The notes under the pieces: generated by a model
Told to the model about the DNA's origin: nothing
Databases searched by the model: none
Seen by the model: only the letters and a program-made list of their open reading frames with translations
Made by a program: the position numbers and the translations under genes
Part shown: piece by piece, positions 12,385-24,757 of the stretch
Layout: each line of letters begins with the position of its first letter
How positions within the stretch are numbered: position 1 is the first letter of the stretch
Assembly (NCBI RefSeq): GCF_000247695.1
Contig: NW_004624734.1
Coordinates: forward strand, 36,163,153-36,227,152
DNA: 64,000 nt
Direction: 5' to 3'
DNA from: Heterocephalus glaber
Taxonomy: Eukaryota; Chordata; Mammalia; Rodentia; Bathyergidae

Positions 12385-12603
12385 ATATTAATAGGTATTT
12401 GTTGCATTCTTTCCAGGGGCCAGGTATTAATCCAGGTCTTTAGATGTATGAAGACTTTACTATTCACAACAACTTCCTAAGATAGGTAATGTTATTTTGC
12501 TCAGTTCATAGACGAAGAAACCAAGGCACAGAGAGGTTAAATTATTTGTCCATGATAATGCAGCTCAGAGACAGAGCTGGGTTTTGAACCTAGCAGGCTG
12601 TTC
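12385..12603 (+). repeat. MIR SINE
   Basis: GGGGCCAGGTATTAATCCAG, AGACGAAGAAACCAAGGCAC, AGAGAGGTTAAATTATTTGT and CAGAGCTGGGTTTTGAACC follow the MIR consensus. Confidence 0.8.
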
Positions 12604-12666
12604 CTGGGTCCTGGCTCATAGTTTCTTCTTGTACTGCCTTTCCACTATCAGAAATAACATACAAGA

Positions 12667-12767
12667 GGGGCCGGGGATTTAGCTCAGTGGTTCTGCCACC
12701 TGCCTCGCAAGCGGAAGGACCCGAGTTCAATCCCAGTACCAAAAAAAAAAAAAAAAGAAAGAAAAAA
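12667..12767 (+). repeat. ID SINE, full length with 17 bp target-site duplication
   Basis: GGGGCCGGGGATTTAGCTCA through GTTCAATCCCAGTACC plus an A-rich tail. The perfect duplication AGAAATAACATACAAGA flanks it at 12650-12666 and 12768-12784, so the insertion is fairly recent. The internal A and B box regions derive from tRNA-Ala. Confidence 0.95.
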
Positions 12768-12802
12768 AGAAATAACATACAAGAACATTTAAAATTACAC
12801 GT

Positions 12803-13020
12803 CTAGCCAGATGTGGTAGCACCTGCCTCTCAGCACTTGGGAAGCTGAGACAGGAGGATCGCCAGGAGTTCAAGGCCAGCCTAGACTACATAGCAAGACC
12901 CTGTTTCAAAGAACAAAACAAAACAGCCAGGGATTTAGTTCAGTGGCACCACGCTTAGCTCGCAAGTGCAAGGTCCTGAGTTCAATTTCCGGTACTGGGG
13001 AACAAAACAAACCCCCAAAA
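12803..13020 (+). repeat. B1-ID composite SINE
   Basis: B1 (TCAGCACTTGGGAAGCTGAG, TTCAAGGCCAGCCTAGACTA, AGCAAGACCCTGTTTCAAAG), an A-rich linker, then ID (CAGCCAGGGATTTAGTTCAG to TCCGGTACTGGGG) and tail. Confidence 0.88.
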
Positions 13021-13449
13021 CACATCTGATTTTTTTCTCTGCATTACTTCATGGATGTGATAGGATTCCCTATCCCTGTAGGGTAAAAAGAATCCAAAAG
13101 TAGCCACCAGGGCAATCACTGGGTGTTTCTGTACATTTCTATGGGAAGCAGGTTATTACCTGGGAAGTTGTGTCAGGTTCGTAAAGAGTATGACCTACAG
13201 GTAGTCAGAAAGAATAGCCAGATTGGGGCCAGCTTATTTCTGTGTTTAAAACTTCTTCCTCTTATAATGTCACAAAAGCTATATTTAATGATCTAGTCCT
13301 TCACCTGGCAACCTGTTGAATGGGGGTGGGAGCATATCAAATTGGCCATCATTGGCACCTCAGAAAATGGTCTGACTGAAGAAAAAGGAAAGGGGAAGGG
13401 AGCAGAAAGAATTACGGCATCATCGGGAAAGGAAGCCATTAAAAAGAAG

Positions 13450-13550
13450 CTGAGTCTGGTGGCATGCTCCTGTAGTCCCAGGAGGCTACTTAGGCTGAGG
13501 CAGGAGAATGGCTTGACTCCAGGACCGCCTAGTAGGACCCTATCTCAGGG
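13450..13550 (+). repeat. B1 SINE, diverged
   Basis: GTGGCATGCTCCTGTAGTCC, GGCTGAGGCAGGAGAATGGC and a degraded 3' end ACCCTATCTCAG. Confidence 0.75.
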
Positions 13551-14125
13551 TTGGGGGATCTGGGTTACCATAAAAAGGACTTCACTTACTGCACAGTTTT
13601 CACAGACAGGCAACCTAAGAAATGGGAAGAAAATGCAAAGTGCTGATGTTCTGTTATTTGGCTTTTCCCAAGAACAAGAATTTTCATTAGGGCAAGAAGG
13701 GTAGAGAATGATGTCAGCCTAGGCCGTGGTGATAGCACAGTTCTAGGCTCTGAAAGAAGCTAGGCCCTGTGAGGGGCCTGAAACTTAAAGATGGTTGCCA
13801 GTGTGCCTGTGTGGATGGAGTGGGGGAAGGTACTGTGGGGAATGTGGGCTGTTATAAAAGTAAGTCTGGGGTTGGATCACCTAGTTCTAAAACCCCATTG
13901 GAGTTCCATGGCGGGAAACCATGGAAGCCCCCACAGGTGTGTGTGGCCAGCATCAGAGGGGAATTCTCCTGTCATTGCTGTGGGAGTCACTCACCCACCA
14001 CCTGAAGTCCTCGCTCCTGCATCCCATAGGTGTGAAGGGTCTCCTAACAGTCGGACACAGCATCAGGCCCTCGGAAGGCACTGGATCAGCAAATCCTGTC
14101 CTCCCCCTCCTCACAGGGGAGAAAG

Positions 14126-14379
14126 CAGGGGTCAGCAGACTTTCTCTGTAAAGAGCTAGATAGTAAATATTTTCAGCTTTATGGGCCACATACAGCCTCT
14201 ATTATGTGTTCTTGTTTGTTTTACAGTCCTTTGTAAATGTAGAAAACACTCCTAGCACACTCCCCACACAATTATTCCTCCTAGAAATAACCCAACTGTA
14301 GCTTCAGGCTCTGCCATACAGAGTGAATGATTTAGAGACCAGATTCTGCCAAATTTTGTCTTTGAGTACTAGACCCCTT
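14126..14379 (+). repeat. MER5/Charlie-like hAT transposon remnant
   Basis: CAGGGGTCAGCAGACTTTCT, CTGTAAAGAGCTAGATAGTA and TTTATGGGCCACATACAGCC match the left end of MER5-type elements. The right part (AGATTCTGCCAAATTTTGTC then AGACCCCTT) is a degraded counterpart of the other end. Confidence 0.75.
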
Positions 14380-14651
14380 GTGGTGTGATATGAGTTAGAA
14401 CTCTGGAAGAGATGTCTGCAGAATGTAGCATCAGGGGCCAGTTCTGGAACTCAGGCCACAGAGGTGAGTTCTGGTTAACGAAAAAGGAAATGTCCTTATC
14501 TTCCTCTAAGGTGATTTCACACTGGTAATGGCCTTCATTGCAGTGACTAAGATGTGAATCCCTGACATTGGAGTTGGAAAAAAGACTTAAAATGAAGAAG
14601 ATTCCATTCAGGAAGTGAAAATTCAAAGTTCTGCTCTTTTAGAGGCAAAAA

Positions 14652-14790
14652 ACAGCCTGGCATCGTGTGTGTGACTAGTCTCAGCCCTCAGAAGGCTGAG
14701 GCAGAAGGATCAAGAGTTCAAAGCCAGCCTGGTGAGACCCTGGAAAACTTAGTGAGACCCTTTCTCAGGAAAAAAAAAAAAGAAAAAAGA
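14652..14790 (+). repeat. B1 SINE with A-rich tail
   Basis: CAGAAGGCTGAGGCAGAAGG, TCAAAGCCAGCCTGGTGAGA and TGAGACCCTTTCTCAGG followed by an A-rich tail. Confidence 0.85.
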
Positions 14791-14981
14791 AATATTGTTT
14801 TGCCTGGAATGAGTTAGGTACAAGTATCCAAGTTTTCATAAAAATGGAGGCAAATTTTCTGATTGTATATATTATTGTCATTGTTCCTTTTTTCTTTTTC
14901 TTTTTTTTTTTTTAAAAAGGGACTAGGTAAATTTGAATTTTGCTGTGACCCTTCATTTGTTAACTGTACAGTAGTTTTTTT

Positions 14982-15074
14982 GTTTTTTTGTGGTTTTTTT
15001 GGTAGCGGGGGTCGAACTCGGGTCCTTGAGCTTGCTCAGCAGGCAGCGAAACCACTGAGCTAAATCCCCGGCCC
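14982..15074 (-). repeat. ID SINE with 18 bp target-site duplication
   Basis: Antisense ID from GGTAGCGGGGGTCGAACTCG to CTAAATCCCCGGCCC. The perfect duplication CTGTACAGTAGTTTTTTT lies at 14964-14981 and 15075-15092. Confidence 0.95.
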
Positions 15075-15092
15075 CTGTACAGTAGTTTTTTT

Positions 15093-17316
15093 ACACATAA
15101 TATTGAAAACTGAGAGAGTAACAGGGCAAACCCATCCTTTGCCTAATCCTCCACTCAGTCTATGGGGAAAATTGGACTCAGGCAGTTTAAGGTCTGTGGT
15201 CCCACCCTGAGAGCTATGAAGGAGGGGATATATGCTTTGCAATTCCAAATCTTTTAGGGTTAGAAATATACAGTGTTTGACAGTCATGCATGTTATTATT
15301 TTTGCAGCAAGATTCATGAATATTTACACAAGAGGAGGATAAATAAAGATTACAACTTAGCCTAGCCTCAGGTTAGGAAAGATGTTGTCACTAAATAGAT
15401 GACAAAAAGCTTTCTGTTTGCAGAGCATTTTGAATTTGAGAATTCTTGCAGGTAAGAGGTAGACTTGAGGCCTGCCTGTGAGTGCAAAGGATGTGTCCCC
15501 ACAGAGCCTAGCACATAGCAAGCGCATAGCAGGTACTCATTGAAAGTCAATTGCTTTTTATTAATGTAGACACGATGACTTCAGTCAAGAATGTTATTTG
15601 GCTATTAAAAAACTAGCCCTTATTTACCTTTTCATTTTTCTAATTTAATAATGTATTTTTAAAATGCTGGAACTCCTCTATCAGCTGTAATTAAATCTAC
15701 CTCAGAGGTTGAATAGGAGAATAGTAATAAGGGGAAGACAGATGGACTCTGTTGTGTTACTGGGGCATGGACTAGTTAACTTGTGGAGGTGTCTTGCAAT
15801 TTTCTAATTTTGTAACTGTTCTTTGTATAACCATTGACTTAGCAGTATTGATGAAAATTGAATATCTGAGCAGGTTTATTGTGCCCTACTCCCAACTGCT
15901 TATTTACACCATGAACTGAAAATGGCCAAAATGATGTAATAACAGTGTTGAAAATGATACCATCAGCAGGAAAAGAATGGTGAGGTCATCCTCTTAGAAC
16001 ATCTGGCCAGTTCCCTACACAGGCCAGAGTCTCATTAGGGAGCTCCTGTTAGAAATGAGAGGAATCGGGAGTGAGTGTTAACGAAAGCAAAGAAAATGAA
16101 TTTTTTTTTCAATGGGACCCACAATGAAAAGCTAAAGCAATTTGGATCCTGACACGAGAAAGCAAAAGTGTATGCCTATCATCAGATTTCTACCTTTGTT
16201 GAACATAAAATCAGAGGAACCATTATTACTTGGTTATTTTTTTAAAGTAGATTTAAATAGCAGAGAAGGTATGAAAGAAAGCAAAACATAAAACTAGTAA
16301 ATGTGATGCCTGTGAGTCACTAGAAGAGATTATCAAAGAGGATCATAGACTCCTCTATTTTCAGAAGGGATTTAAGAGCGACCTTGGGTGATTGATCAGT
16401 TTAAATATGAGGACACAGAAGAGAGGGAGGGAACTCTGCAAAGCTGAAAGATGCCTGCAGTCACCCTGATGGCCACAGACTGAGGCAGAAGTAGATGTGT
16501 GGCATGTCTTCCTCCTTTGCCTCACCCTGGGAGAGGATGTGCTGCAGGGGCCATGAACACTAGGGAAACAAGGGAGCTTCTTGTCCAGAGCTGGTGACAC
16601 CACAGCAAGAGTGGGATGCTCCTTTAGGCACGAACTCTGCAATAAGCTTCAAGTGGTTTATTTAGAATCTGGCCAGAAAAGGAAGCGAATATAACAGGTC
16701 AGCATTTCTCACCAGCTGGCTTGGCATCTCATGGTAGTAAATGCTCTCATCTCAGAGCTCTCGAGTTCTGCTTGCTGTTTTGGCTTAGGAGTTTGGTGGT
16801 TCCCGTAAGGCCCTAGATTTCCACTTCTGGGTGGATATTCTGATACACAGCCAGTGTGGGTCAAGAGGAGCTATAGCCAACCTGGGAAGGTGCCCCGCGG
16901 ATAGTTAAATAGATTTCTCTGCTCATTCATTGGTCCCCTGTTCCCACTGGACCCAGGTTGGAACTGCCCACCATTAGGATTGTCTTAACCTGAGACTCCC
17001 TACCGGCCACACTTGGGAGATATGATATCTCTGTCTACAGATATGTTCTGCCCATTCCCCTTCTTGTGGGGGAACACGTGTTCTCAAGTGGCCATGCTTT
17101 GGGCCTTTGATGTTTTTAGGAGTGAATATCAGCAGCCTATTTGGCTTCTCATCATGGCCTTCTGGATCACTGTTTCCTACTGAAATTCCATCTTAATTTT
17201 CTGGTGCTTTGAGAATTAGATACCCAACCAGGCTTGAGGCTGCTAAGCTTGTGAGGAATGGGGGAAATCATGTCCTGAAGTGATTCCTGAGTAGCTATGA
17301 AGAAATATAAGAATAG
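15093..17316. other. Non-coding stretch, mostly unassigned
   Basis: Only a short MIR-like 3' end (GAGCCTAGCACATAGCAAGC, near 15505) was noticed. No coding exon recognised. Confidence 0.45.
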
Positions 17317-17406
17317 GGCCCAGGATTTAGCTCAGTGGTTCTGCTGCCTGCCTCGAAAGCATAAAGTTCCAAGTTCGATCCCCGGTACCCACCCCCCAAA
17401 AAAGAA
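17317..17406 (+). repeat. ID SINE with 16 bp target-site duplication
   Basis: GGCCCAGGATTTAGCTCAGT to TTCGATCCCCGGTACC plus tail. The duplication AGAAATATAAGAATAG (17301-17316) recurs at 17407-17422 with one change. Confidence 0.92.
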
Positions 17407-17422
17407 AGAAATATAAGGATAG

Positions 17423-19789
17423 AGACAATACAGGTGGGTGATTGGCTTCTGATAACTTAGTGGGCTGCAGATCACTCCCCACCTTGACATCCATGCTGCT
17501 GGCAAGCACTTCCCTTGCTGCACACTCTTCCTGTGCTTCCAGCTGGTGGCGGGAGCTCTTTGTGTTCCCGTTTGCCTTATCAGCACAACTCCAGAGCAGG
17601 TTGGAACCTGCTGGTTGAGTTGACTTCTTTCTTCTATCAGCGTCTAAGAAGGTGAAGGATCAGTGAGACCCAAGCCACTTCTGTCACATATTAGGCCCAC
17701 TTTAAACAAGCCAGAAATATAAATAGTCCATACAGTACCTGAATACACTCAGTTATATCATCTCCCTCCCATTGTCTTATTGTAATTCCTTGAAGGCAAG
17801 AAATGCTGTCTTTCTTTGCCCACAGAATGTGGCCAGGAGCCCACAGGTGCTTAGTAGATCTTAATTGAATCAATCAGCTGCCACAACATGGGTGCACGCA
17901 TTTATCTGCCTTGTGTTTTTCATCCTGCTATGAATACTGACAACCTGTGCATTCAGCTGCCTTGCAGCAGCCTAGGTTCCACCTTTCTCTTGACCCTGCA
18001 CAAGCTTTCTGAAGCTGTGTGTCTTCCAGCCTGTTTAAGCCAGCATGCTTTGTGAAGAATGAGGTCCTGTTAGCCTTGTGCATATGGTCTTTATATTATA
18101 TATCCCAGTTTTAAGGGTCTTTCCATTTCCCTCTGCCTCTCCAACCCCTGATGTTTCTGACCTCTGCAAAGGGTTCACAGAGAATGAAGTCCACTCCCTG
18201 CTCCGCATCTGGGGCAGGGTGTTTAATTACCATGTAGTCTTTGTTCTGTGGTTGAGATCGGCCTTCTCTGTGTTGGGAGAAGGGAATTCCAGTCATCCTG
18301 GTGCATTATAATCAAGTTACTTATTGAAGTCAGGAGTAACAGTTCTCTGCTTTCATTCTGATCACAGGTGATACAGGGACATGGCATCTAGTGTTTCACT
18401 AGGTTCTTTAGGCTGTGGTTGCAATAGTGCTTTACAGTGGTATTTTGCAGTCTTTTAAAGACCTTGAAGTCATTATAAAAATATTGGCTCAAAATACCTG
18501 TCCATGAAATATATTTAATAACCTGTCCATGTTAGAAATCAAAATTATAAATTTTGATAGTCAAAAATAATTTGACTTAAAAATGAAGAGAGTGATGAGC
18601 CTGTGGCAGAGCTCATATTTCAGATTCACAGACATGCAGAGACTTGTGACTCCTAAAAAATGATAGCTTCATGTTGTCAAAGGCTGCTACTGCTCGGCAA
18701 GCTGTAAGCTGGGCAACCCTGCTGTATCCTAGTACTAGTGTCACAAAAAGGTGATAGGCCTTTGGCTGTCATCTCTAGAATCCTGGAGTTTGGTAAAACT
18801 TCACATTCGAGAGTAGTACAGAAGACATTTGTGGGATGAATTAATCATTTCCAGTCCAGCAAGTTTTATAATCATTTTCTAGTTGATGAGGATGAGGAGA
18901 TCAGTGGTTTTATAGTGAAAGGACTAAAACTGTAGCTTGTGATTAGGTTTGTAGCTTCCAAAGACAAGAGGCTGCTGGAGCCAGGCAGTCAGTCTGTTCC
19001 GTATCCCTGAGCTTTGTGTATGTGTTCAGAACATACGTTACCAATAGGCATGTGCAGAGTTATCAATCTTTTGGCGCGGGAAACAGCTACTTCTGTTTAA
19101 AGGCACACACTAGTGAAGTGGATATTTTCTGATAAGCTTGTCCACATGCAGTGGGTGTAGCAAACTGTGCAAGGCACAAAGAGATAAGCAAGGGGAGCAG
19201 GACAGTTCTGCCAAGCTTTGATAATGGAATGGGCTTAGGAGGGGTTCATGACACCTGGGCGGCCCAGCCTGGTTTGGTTATGGATTACTTTATATCTATC
19301 ATTTCCCAGCATTTGGCTTGTTCTCCGAGTCTGACTGTCTCTTTAACAAGAGAATGCTGTGTGTAGTATTAGAACAGCAGTTCAAGGACACAGGACTCTG
19401 GGTTTTATTTCTGGTTGGGTTAGTGACATGAAACACTCAGGCCTTTTAGGAGCTTCTTGTCCATTTCTAAAGTAACATCCTGTGGTCAGAAGGGACAAGA
19501 GCCAGACATCTTTCCCTACACTGAGATCAGGTAGAGTCTCTGCAATGTGATTTGGATGTGCCTTAGAAATATTTGGTTGTTTTCAATAGAAATGGAGTGG
19601 GGAGTCAGGGAGGAGTATATTAAATCTGACTTTTACAAATAAAAGGTATTTATGGGAAGCTCTAGCATCTTTTTCATGTTTCTTCTCAGTTACAGCTCTG
19701 CTAAGCATCACTGCGAATTCCTGGGTTGCTAACAAAGTTGAAATTTATCATTAAAGGCGATTCATCCAAAAGTTATGCTGTCAGACCAG
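17423..19789. other. Non-coding stretch with one L2/MIR 3' end
   Basis: TCCTTGAAGGCAAGAAATGC to GTGCTTAGTAGATCTTAATT at 17785-17880 resembles the common L2/MIR 3' tail. Nothing else was recognised. Confidence 0.4.
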
Positions 19790-19970
19790 CATCAGGCAGG
19801 TGTAAGTCGCACTTCACCTTTTGCTTCTCATGGTTGGGGCCTTGGACAAGCTCCTTAACTTTTATAAACTTCAGTTTCTGCATTTATAAAATGGAGAAAA
19901 TGGAAATCACTCATAGGAGTGTGCTGATAATGAAAGGAAATATGTTTATCAGGTACTTTGCTTTGTACCT
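19790..19970 (+). repeat. MIR SINE, diverged
   Basis: TGGACAAGCTCCTTAACTTT, AACTTCAGTTTCTGCATTTA and TAAAATGGAGAAAATGGAAA follow the MIR middle region. Confidence 0.6.
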
Positions 19971-21229
19971 CACATGTACTAAACGTGATTGTTGTCATTG
20001 TTTTGGACAATGGTATTCTATAGCTGTTGTTGGAAATACAAATTCCTGTTGTGTGAAGAATGGACCCCTTCACATATATGTAGGTAATTCATGACTGAGG
20101 CATTGATTCACTGACAACTAAGTGTAACTATGAGAATAAAGACAGGGTGGGTTTTTGAGCACATCATTTTTATGTCATGCCTTCTACTAAGCCACTGTGT
20201 GTTCATCATGAGGATTCTCTTCTGAGCTGGAATGTGTCATTTTGAGGATGGATTAGATTCCACTATTGGATCTCAACTGCAGCCTTTGAGGAAGGTTACC
20301 TAAGGGCTGGCACACATGATATTTATAATTGAAAGCAATCTAATAAAATGTATTAAGTTGGCAGAAAGGAAATATGCAAAGTTTATAATGGTCCTGTCTA
20401 AACTAAGGCTAACTCGCAGCTCTGTTCTGGGATGAGAGGCTGCTGCTGGTGGGAGTGTACAGGGTTGAATCCAAAGAATAGGAAAATTCTGAATGGAGCT
20501 GGAATGGTTTGGGTCCTGTTCTTAATGCTAAGACAGGAAGCTGGTGTTGGTTCCTCCAAGCCTGCTGACCAGCCCAGTGGGGTGTGCTGCCAAGGTGAGC
20601 CAGACTCATTCCCTCAGTGCAAACCCTCTCTTCTCAGACAGACCCCTGGTCCTCAGGTGGGCTTGACAGCGGATGGCCTTTGTCCCAAGAAGGCAGCCAC
20701 CAAAGCAGGCCTGAAGCCTGAGCTGACTCAGCCTAATATCACACCCATTGTCATAATTGCCATAATGTCACACCCTCCCCAGAGTCGGAGGCTAAGAGTT
20801 GTAATGGAAATAGGGAGCAATTAAGTAGAAATGAGAAAGTAAGGAAGTTATTGCTTCTGCTGTGAAGGATGTGTCAAATGTTAAAATATTTCTTTGCCCC
20901 CACTGGAGTAAAAACATCTTTCTCACTATGTTGGAGGGAAGGAAGTGGACAGTCTTGAATGGTATCCACGTGGTCATTCTCCACCCTTTCCCTGAGCCTC
21001 TCCTCTATGGTGTGTCTTGGATGTCATGGTGGGGAGATGAACTCCCCCTTATGTCTGTTACGGGCACCACAAAAGCCTTGAGCAGTGCAAAAGTAAAGCC
21101 TGCTTGTTTAATCAGAAATCTATCATTCAACATTTAAAGGCTCCACAAAGATACAAAGTAGGGCAAGACGGCCTGTACCTGTGTAGGTGCCACGAGAATA
21201 TTGGGTACCATATTTCTAATGATAAAAAC
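19971..21229. other. Non-coding stretch, nothing recognised
   Basis: An open frame of 130 codons (20432-20824) shows no recognisable domain and is unlikely to be a gene. Confidence 0.4.
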
Positions 21230-21269
21230 AACTCTATATCTATATATCCTCTTTTAAGTGCCATGAGCA

Positions 21270-21335
21270 GAGAAGGGAATAGTTCCTGTTTTATAACTGG
21301 GGAAACTGAGGCACAGAGAGGAGCTAAGGATTTGT
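21270..21335 (+). repeat. MIR SINE core fragment
   Basis: TTATAACTGGGGAAACTGAG then GCACAGAGAGGAGCTAAGG is the MIR core motif. Confidence 0.65.
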
Positions 21336-21409
21336 TCTTCTGAGACTTAGAGCAGTGTGAGTAGCTCACATGTATCCGGGACTTTCCTGCCTGGCATTCT
21401 GTCAAGGAC

Positions 21410-21570
21410 TCTAAATATATTATCTCATTTGATTCAAGCAGCAGTGCTTATGACTATTATTAACTGTTTTACACATGAAGAAATCTTGGCTTAAAGAATT
21501 TAAAGAAGTAGCCCAAGACCACACGGCCAGTAAGTGGCTAAGTCCAGAGTTGTCCCCAGCATCTACCTCC
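21410..21570 (+). repeat. MIR SINE
   Basis: TATTATCTCATTTGATTCAA, GTAGCCCAAGACCACACGGC and CAGTAAGTGGCTAAGTCCAG match the MIR 3' half. Confidence 0.75.
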
Positions 21571-21993
21571 AGAGGTGCCTAACCTCTGCACAGCACTGCC
21601 TGGTCTGCTTCCCTGGATCAAAGTCACCTTAGTCTACTATTTCTTGCACTAAATCCCTTGCATGCCACCCTCTGGCTCTTTTGTGGAAACTGGCTCAAGC
21701 TCTTACTGAAGGAAGGAATGTTGCTCCCATGTACTAGGGAACATTGGGCGTGGCAGGCCTTTCAGAGTTGCTTGTGGTCTATTTTAGCAGTGACCGCTCA
21801 CTTCTCTGCACCTTTCAAATGACCCAGCCTGGCTCGTGTGTCCACTACCGTGACCATACACACATGCCTTCCGGGGAATGGCTGGCACTCAGCAGCTCTT
21901 GCTGCCCCTTGCTGCCCCAGGCTATTTGGAATCAGGCCACTGTAAGGGAGGAATGTGGTTGCAGTTACTTTTTGAGCAGCTCAACCTGATTAT

Positions 21994-22026
21994 GGGTGAG
22001 GTGGTGAGGTGGTGAGGTGGGTGAGG
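21994..22026. repeat. Short GGTGAGGT minisatellite
   Basis: About four near-perfect 8 base units, GGTGAGGTGGTGAGGT and onwards. It is too short to suggest function. Confidence 0.8.
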
Positions 22027-22685
22027 CGCTGAGCTCCAGAGGGGACTTCTGGGTAGCCCTTTTGCAGTGTTGGGAATTAAGGGTACCCTTGTCCCGGCTG
22101 CTTCCAGATGATAACGTTTGCCGAGCTCTTTAACAGATTCAAGGAGAGTGCTATCAGACCACAGCACCCTGGGAGACCTTCTGCTGGAAACCGTCTTGTA
22201 GTTCCGTGCAATGGGGTTTCCCTTCTGTGTGCTGTGTCACAGAAAGACCCTGAAAGCACAGAGGTGGGACTTCAGAGGGGAGCTGGAGGATCAGATGGAG
22301 ACATTTCCCTTCTCACTCCACCTCTTGTCTCTCCTGGGATTGTTACTCCACCTTGCTGGCCGTGACAGTTGGGGGAAAAGGTACTTGGTGATCCTTGAAA
22401 GAAATGTAGATCTGGTGAAAGCCAGAGAGCCAGTGTGTTTATGTTCTAAAATCCCAGGGTGTGGATTAGCTGTGACCCTGAAGGGCTTCTTGGACCTCCT
22501 GGCAAAGATCATCTTTCTTTCCTATTGCCTTTCTTGACATTCTTGTTGCCCAGTGTTGAGCTAGAGGTGGAAGAATCCATCTTGGATGATTTAAAAACCA
22601 TTTATATCCTCCCTGCCCCTTTGATTTCCTCATTCCTTCCGGCAGAGGGCCTGGGTCAGGCTGGGCGCCTGGGCAGTGACTGCTG

Positions 22686-22912
22686 TGGGTAAGAGCAAGG
22701 GCTCCAAGCCAGATGCCTGGGTTTTTATCCTGCTGCTGTCATGTACAGGGTGAGAGGATGGGTCAAGTCATGAGCCCCGTAAGCCTGTTTCCTAACATAT
22801 CAAGTGGGGATAATAAGAGTGGCTGCTTCTCAGAGCTGTTTCTAGGATTCGACCTGATGGTGTCTACAAAGTCCAGTGCCTGGTGCAAAGTAAGCTATCA
22901 GTAAATATTTGA
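22686..22912 (+). repeat. MIR SINE, nearly full length
   Basis: GGTAAGAGCAAGGGCTCCAA, GATGCCTGGGTTTTTATCCT, TATCAAGTGGGGATAATAAG and CCAGTGCCTGGTGCAAAGTA are in MIR order. Confidence 0.82.
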
Positions 22913-23129
22913 TGACAACAACTGCATAGCTGCAGAATTTCACTCCCCACTAGCCAGATGAGAAAACCAGAGCCCAGAGAGTAGGAGACAGTTTTTATGG
23001 CTGTACCAGTGAGGAATGTATAAGCTACCTGCTTGATTATAAGCTCCTTGCGGACAAGAACAGACCTTCTAAGCACGTGTATAGTGCCCACTCAGGAAAT
23101 ACTAAATTGATGCTCATGATGGTACTGCC

Positions 23130-23305
23130 TCTTTTTTTTTCCTAGTGCTGAGGATTGAACACAGGGCCTTAACACCGAGCTACATCCCCAGTCCTTTTTA
23201 AACTATTATTTTTATTTTGAGACGGTCTTGCTAAGTCTCTAAATCGCCCAGGCTGGGTTCAAACTTACCCCCCAGAGTGCTGGGATTACACACACCTCTC
23301 ATGTT
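23130..23305 (-). repeat. B1-ID composite SINE
   Basis: Antisense ID (CTAGTGCTGAGGATTGAACA to CTACATCCCCAGTCC) followed by antisense B1 (GACGGTCTTGCTAAGTCTCT to GTGCTGGGATTACACACACC). Confidence 0.82.
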
Positions 23306-23929
23306 GTTTTTTTCTGGTAGCAGTGGGCAGAAAGGATGGAGGTAGCAGTAAAATGGAGCGGCTGTAGGCGACATCCCTCCGCACTGCGGGCTGTTCCCTA
23401 GGGAAGGGCTGCTCTGCCGCTCTCCCTTCCATTCAGCCTAGCATTTGGCTTGTAGCCAGGCTCCAGAGGCGAGAAACTCAGGACATGTATGCCCAGGTGT
23501 GAAGGGATGCTGCAAAAAGGACTCTGGCCACAGCGCGGCCTGCTGGTCCTGTGAATGTGGCCTCCTTCAGGGTGAAAGGAAGCTCCCTGGAATAGCCGTG
23601 GGGTTCTTTTGGGGAACTGGCCCCTTCTAAGAGTGAGCACAGCTTTCTGAATTTGCACTACAAGATCTGGGGTGGCACCTTAAACTATTTCAGGGCCGTG
23701 TTGATGACCATGCATTTGGGGTAGTCAGTATCATCCTTGTGACTTTCAACGTTGCCTCTCACGTTCAAATGCAGGAATGTGTCTAATGAGCATGTTCGTC
23801 TTCTGGAATATTCTCAAGGTCCACAAAGGCAAGGAGCAGCCAGTTCCCTTGGCATTCCCAAGGTGAAGGGGGACCGTTATGTTGTCTCCTGTCTCATGAG
23901 AAGAATGAAAGACCTTTGCTCCGGGCTGG

Positions 23930-24110
23930 TGAACCACAGAACAAAGCCCAGACCAAGCTTGGGGAAGAACTGAGTTCAGATGATGGCTCTGCCACCCAAG
24001 TCATGGGCAAGGAACTTGATCTCCAGCTCTTCGTTTGTTTAACTGCATTTGAGATTAATATTACATCTTAACTGTCTCACAGCATGGTGAAAAGAATCAA
24101 AGAACTACAT
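23930..24110 (+). repeat. MIR SINE, diverged
   Basis: TGAGTTCAGATGATGGCTCT, GCCACCCAAGTCATGGGCAA and GAACTTGATCTCCAGCTCTT follow the MIR middle. Confidence 0.6.
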
Positions 24111-24229
24111 GAGAAAACTTTCCGATAACCATTGTTTATATTGAACAGTAAAAACCATCACTCCCTGTTATCAAGTGTGCCTTCTAATGAAGACTTCTCT
24201 AGTTTTTCAAGCTTTAAGAATTCTTTCCT

Positions 24230-24408
24230 AGCTAGGCATGGTGGTGCACTCTGGGGGACTGAGGCAGGGGATTGCAAGTTTGAGCCCAAACCCAGCCTGG
24301 GGAACTTAGGGACTTAGCAAGACCCTATGTCAAAAACCTTTTGTTTTTTAAAGGCTGGGAATATGGCTTAGTGCAAAGACCCTGGATTCAATCCCTAGTA
24401 CTGGAAAA
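24230..24408 (+). repeat. B1-ID composite SINE
   Basis: CTAGGCATGGTGGTGCACTC, AGACCCTATGTCAAAAACC, a T/A-rich linker, then a shortened ID (GGCTGGGAATATGGCTTAGT to TTCAATCCCTAGTACTGG). TCTTTCCT near both ends may be the target duplication. Confidence 0.82.
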
Positions 24409-24605
24409 AAATCTTTCCTGCCTTCGAAATCTCAGGGCACTTACTCATGCCTCCTTTTTGATGTTTGTATAATTCTGTCTTATTCTATCTTTATGCCATG
24501 TTAAGCAACCTCAGGGCAGAATTCATGTTTATATTATATTTATATCTTTCATTATAATACCTTGCCTGAGAAAACTCTCATTACTTAAAAATGTTTAAAC
24601 ATCAT

Positions 24606-24757
24606 TTTTTGTTTGTTTTGAGACAGGGTCTCACTATGTAGTTTAGGCTGGTCTTGAATTCACTATATAGTCCAGGCTGGCCTCAAATTCATGGTGATCC
24701 TCCTGCCTCAGCCTTCCAAGTGCTCAATTACAGGTGATATGCCACCATGCCTAACTT
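24606..24757 (-). repeat. B1 SINE with internal duplication
   Basis: Antisense B1 from TTTTGAGACAGGGTCTCACT to GATATGCCACCATGCC. The segment AGTTTAGGCTGGTCTTGAAT recurs as AGTCCAGGCTGGCCTCAAAT, the internal tandem duplication typical of B1 lineages. Confidence 0.85.

Noticed and set aside
12667..12742. tRNA gene candidate
   Set aside because: The tRNA-like A and B box sequence belongs to an ID SINE with poly-A tail and target duplication, not to a folding tRNA gene.
14982..15074. tRNA gene candidate on the minus strand
   Set aside because: Same reason: an ID SINE with an 18 bp target duplication.
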